From Polyangiaceae bacterium (GTDB taxonomy: Bacteria; Myxococcota_A; Polyangia; Polyangiales; Polyangiaceae), in the NCBI GenBank assembly GCA_025936115.1, contig JAICTZ010000047.1, positions 1 to 57,612 on the forward strand: DNA of 57,612 bases, read 5' to 3'. Below are positions 57,379 through 57,612 of the stretch, in pieces. The translations under genes and the position numbers were made by a program. Positions within the stretch are counted from its first letter, which is position 1. The number at the start of each line of letters is the position of its first letter. The notes under the pieces were generated by a model, which worked only from the letters and a program-made list of their open reading frames with translations, was not told the origin of the DNA and did not search any database.

Positions 57379-57612
57379 TAGGTCAAGCCGCACGACCTAT
57401 TAGTACCGGTAAGCTCCGCGCCTTGCAGCGCTTCCACACCCGGCCTATTAACCTCGTAGTCTACGAGGGGTCTTTAGTGCCTTGCGGCAGGGATACCTAG
57501 TCTTGAGGCCAGCTTCCCGCTTATATGCTTTCAGCGGTTATCTGTTCCGAGCATGGCTACCCGGCTATGCCAGTGGCCTGACAACCGGAACACCAGAGGC
57601 TCGTCCACCCAG
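57379..57612 (-). rRNA. rrl: 23S ribosomal RNA, 3' end (runs off window)
   Basis: The last ~230 nt of 23S rRNA in reverse complement: GACCTATTAGTACCGGTAAG near the 3' end, then CGGCCTATTAACCTCGTAGT and CTTATATGCTTTCAGCGGTT. The rest lies outside the window. About 170 nt of spacer separates it from 5S; no tRNA was seen there. Confidence 0.95.

Overview
The window is a chromosomal segment of a high-GC deltaproteobacterial-type genome, most likely a myxobacterium of the Polyangia/Sorangium side of Myxococcota. The signs are an AgmX/PglI-type C-terminal domain, Gly-rich linker lipoproteins, two surface proteins with MYXO-CTERM-like tails (Gly-Cys, hydrophobic stretch, Arg cluster), an ECF sigma/FecR locus, and many secreted proteins of unknown role. 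No insertion sequence, prophage or CRISPR array was seen.

Layout. 1-1212: the 3' end of argS with its terminator, then an RHH/PIN toxin-antitoxin pair. 1226-4063 (minus): a secreted protein/AgmX-like/lipoprotein group. 4210-6157 (plus): three tightly coupled small proteins that share one C-terminal signature and look like a secretion-tip or translocator set; this is the best candidate for an undescribed system. 6225-12408 (minus): housekeeping block with miaA, mutL, a HAD phosphatase without a normal start codon, rpmA, rplU and two unknown coupled genes. 12422-19404: secreted proteins, a subtilase, an acyl-CoA carboxylase subunit, a PDZ-TlpA lipoprotein and a cytochrome P460-like lipoprotein. 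19405-20073: an AT-richer non-coding stretch full of hairpins, ending at tRNA-Arg(ACG). 20192-25382: esterase with divergent AraC regulator, transglutaminase-like protein, cold-shock protein and a GH16-type glycosidase. 25401-31678: a threonyl-tRNA synthetase with a large insertion, an amine oxidase, the frameshifted remnant of a WYL-type repressor with its operator-like repeats, and two membrane proteins. 31711-40360: SGNH hydrolase, sigma/FecR/beta-barrel/RCC1 operon, two surface lipoproteins and a murein endopeptidase. 40378-46673: an orphan Eco57I-like DNA methyltransferase with AraC regulator, SRPBCC protein, small outer-membrane protein and ilvD. 46772-56941: hybrid histidine kinase, HTTM membrane proteins, tadA, fbaB and an AsmA-like/GT51 fusion. 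57007-57612: tandem terminators, 5S rRNA and the 3' end of 23S rRNA of a minus-strand rRNA operon.

How the parts fit. Core functions are translation (argS, thrS, rplU, rpmA, miaA, tadA, tRNA-Arg, rRNA), mismatch repair (mutL), branched-chain amino acid synthesis (ilvD) and central carbon metabolism (fbaB, acyl-CoA carboxylase). Around them lie surface and envelope genes typical of a predatory or saprophytic soil bacterium: glycosidase, SGNH hydrolase, subtilase, murein endopeptidase, transglycosylase. All function calls come from reading the sequence and remembered family motifs; no database search was run.
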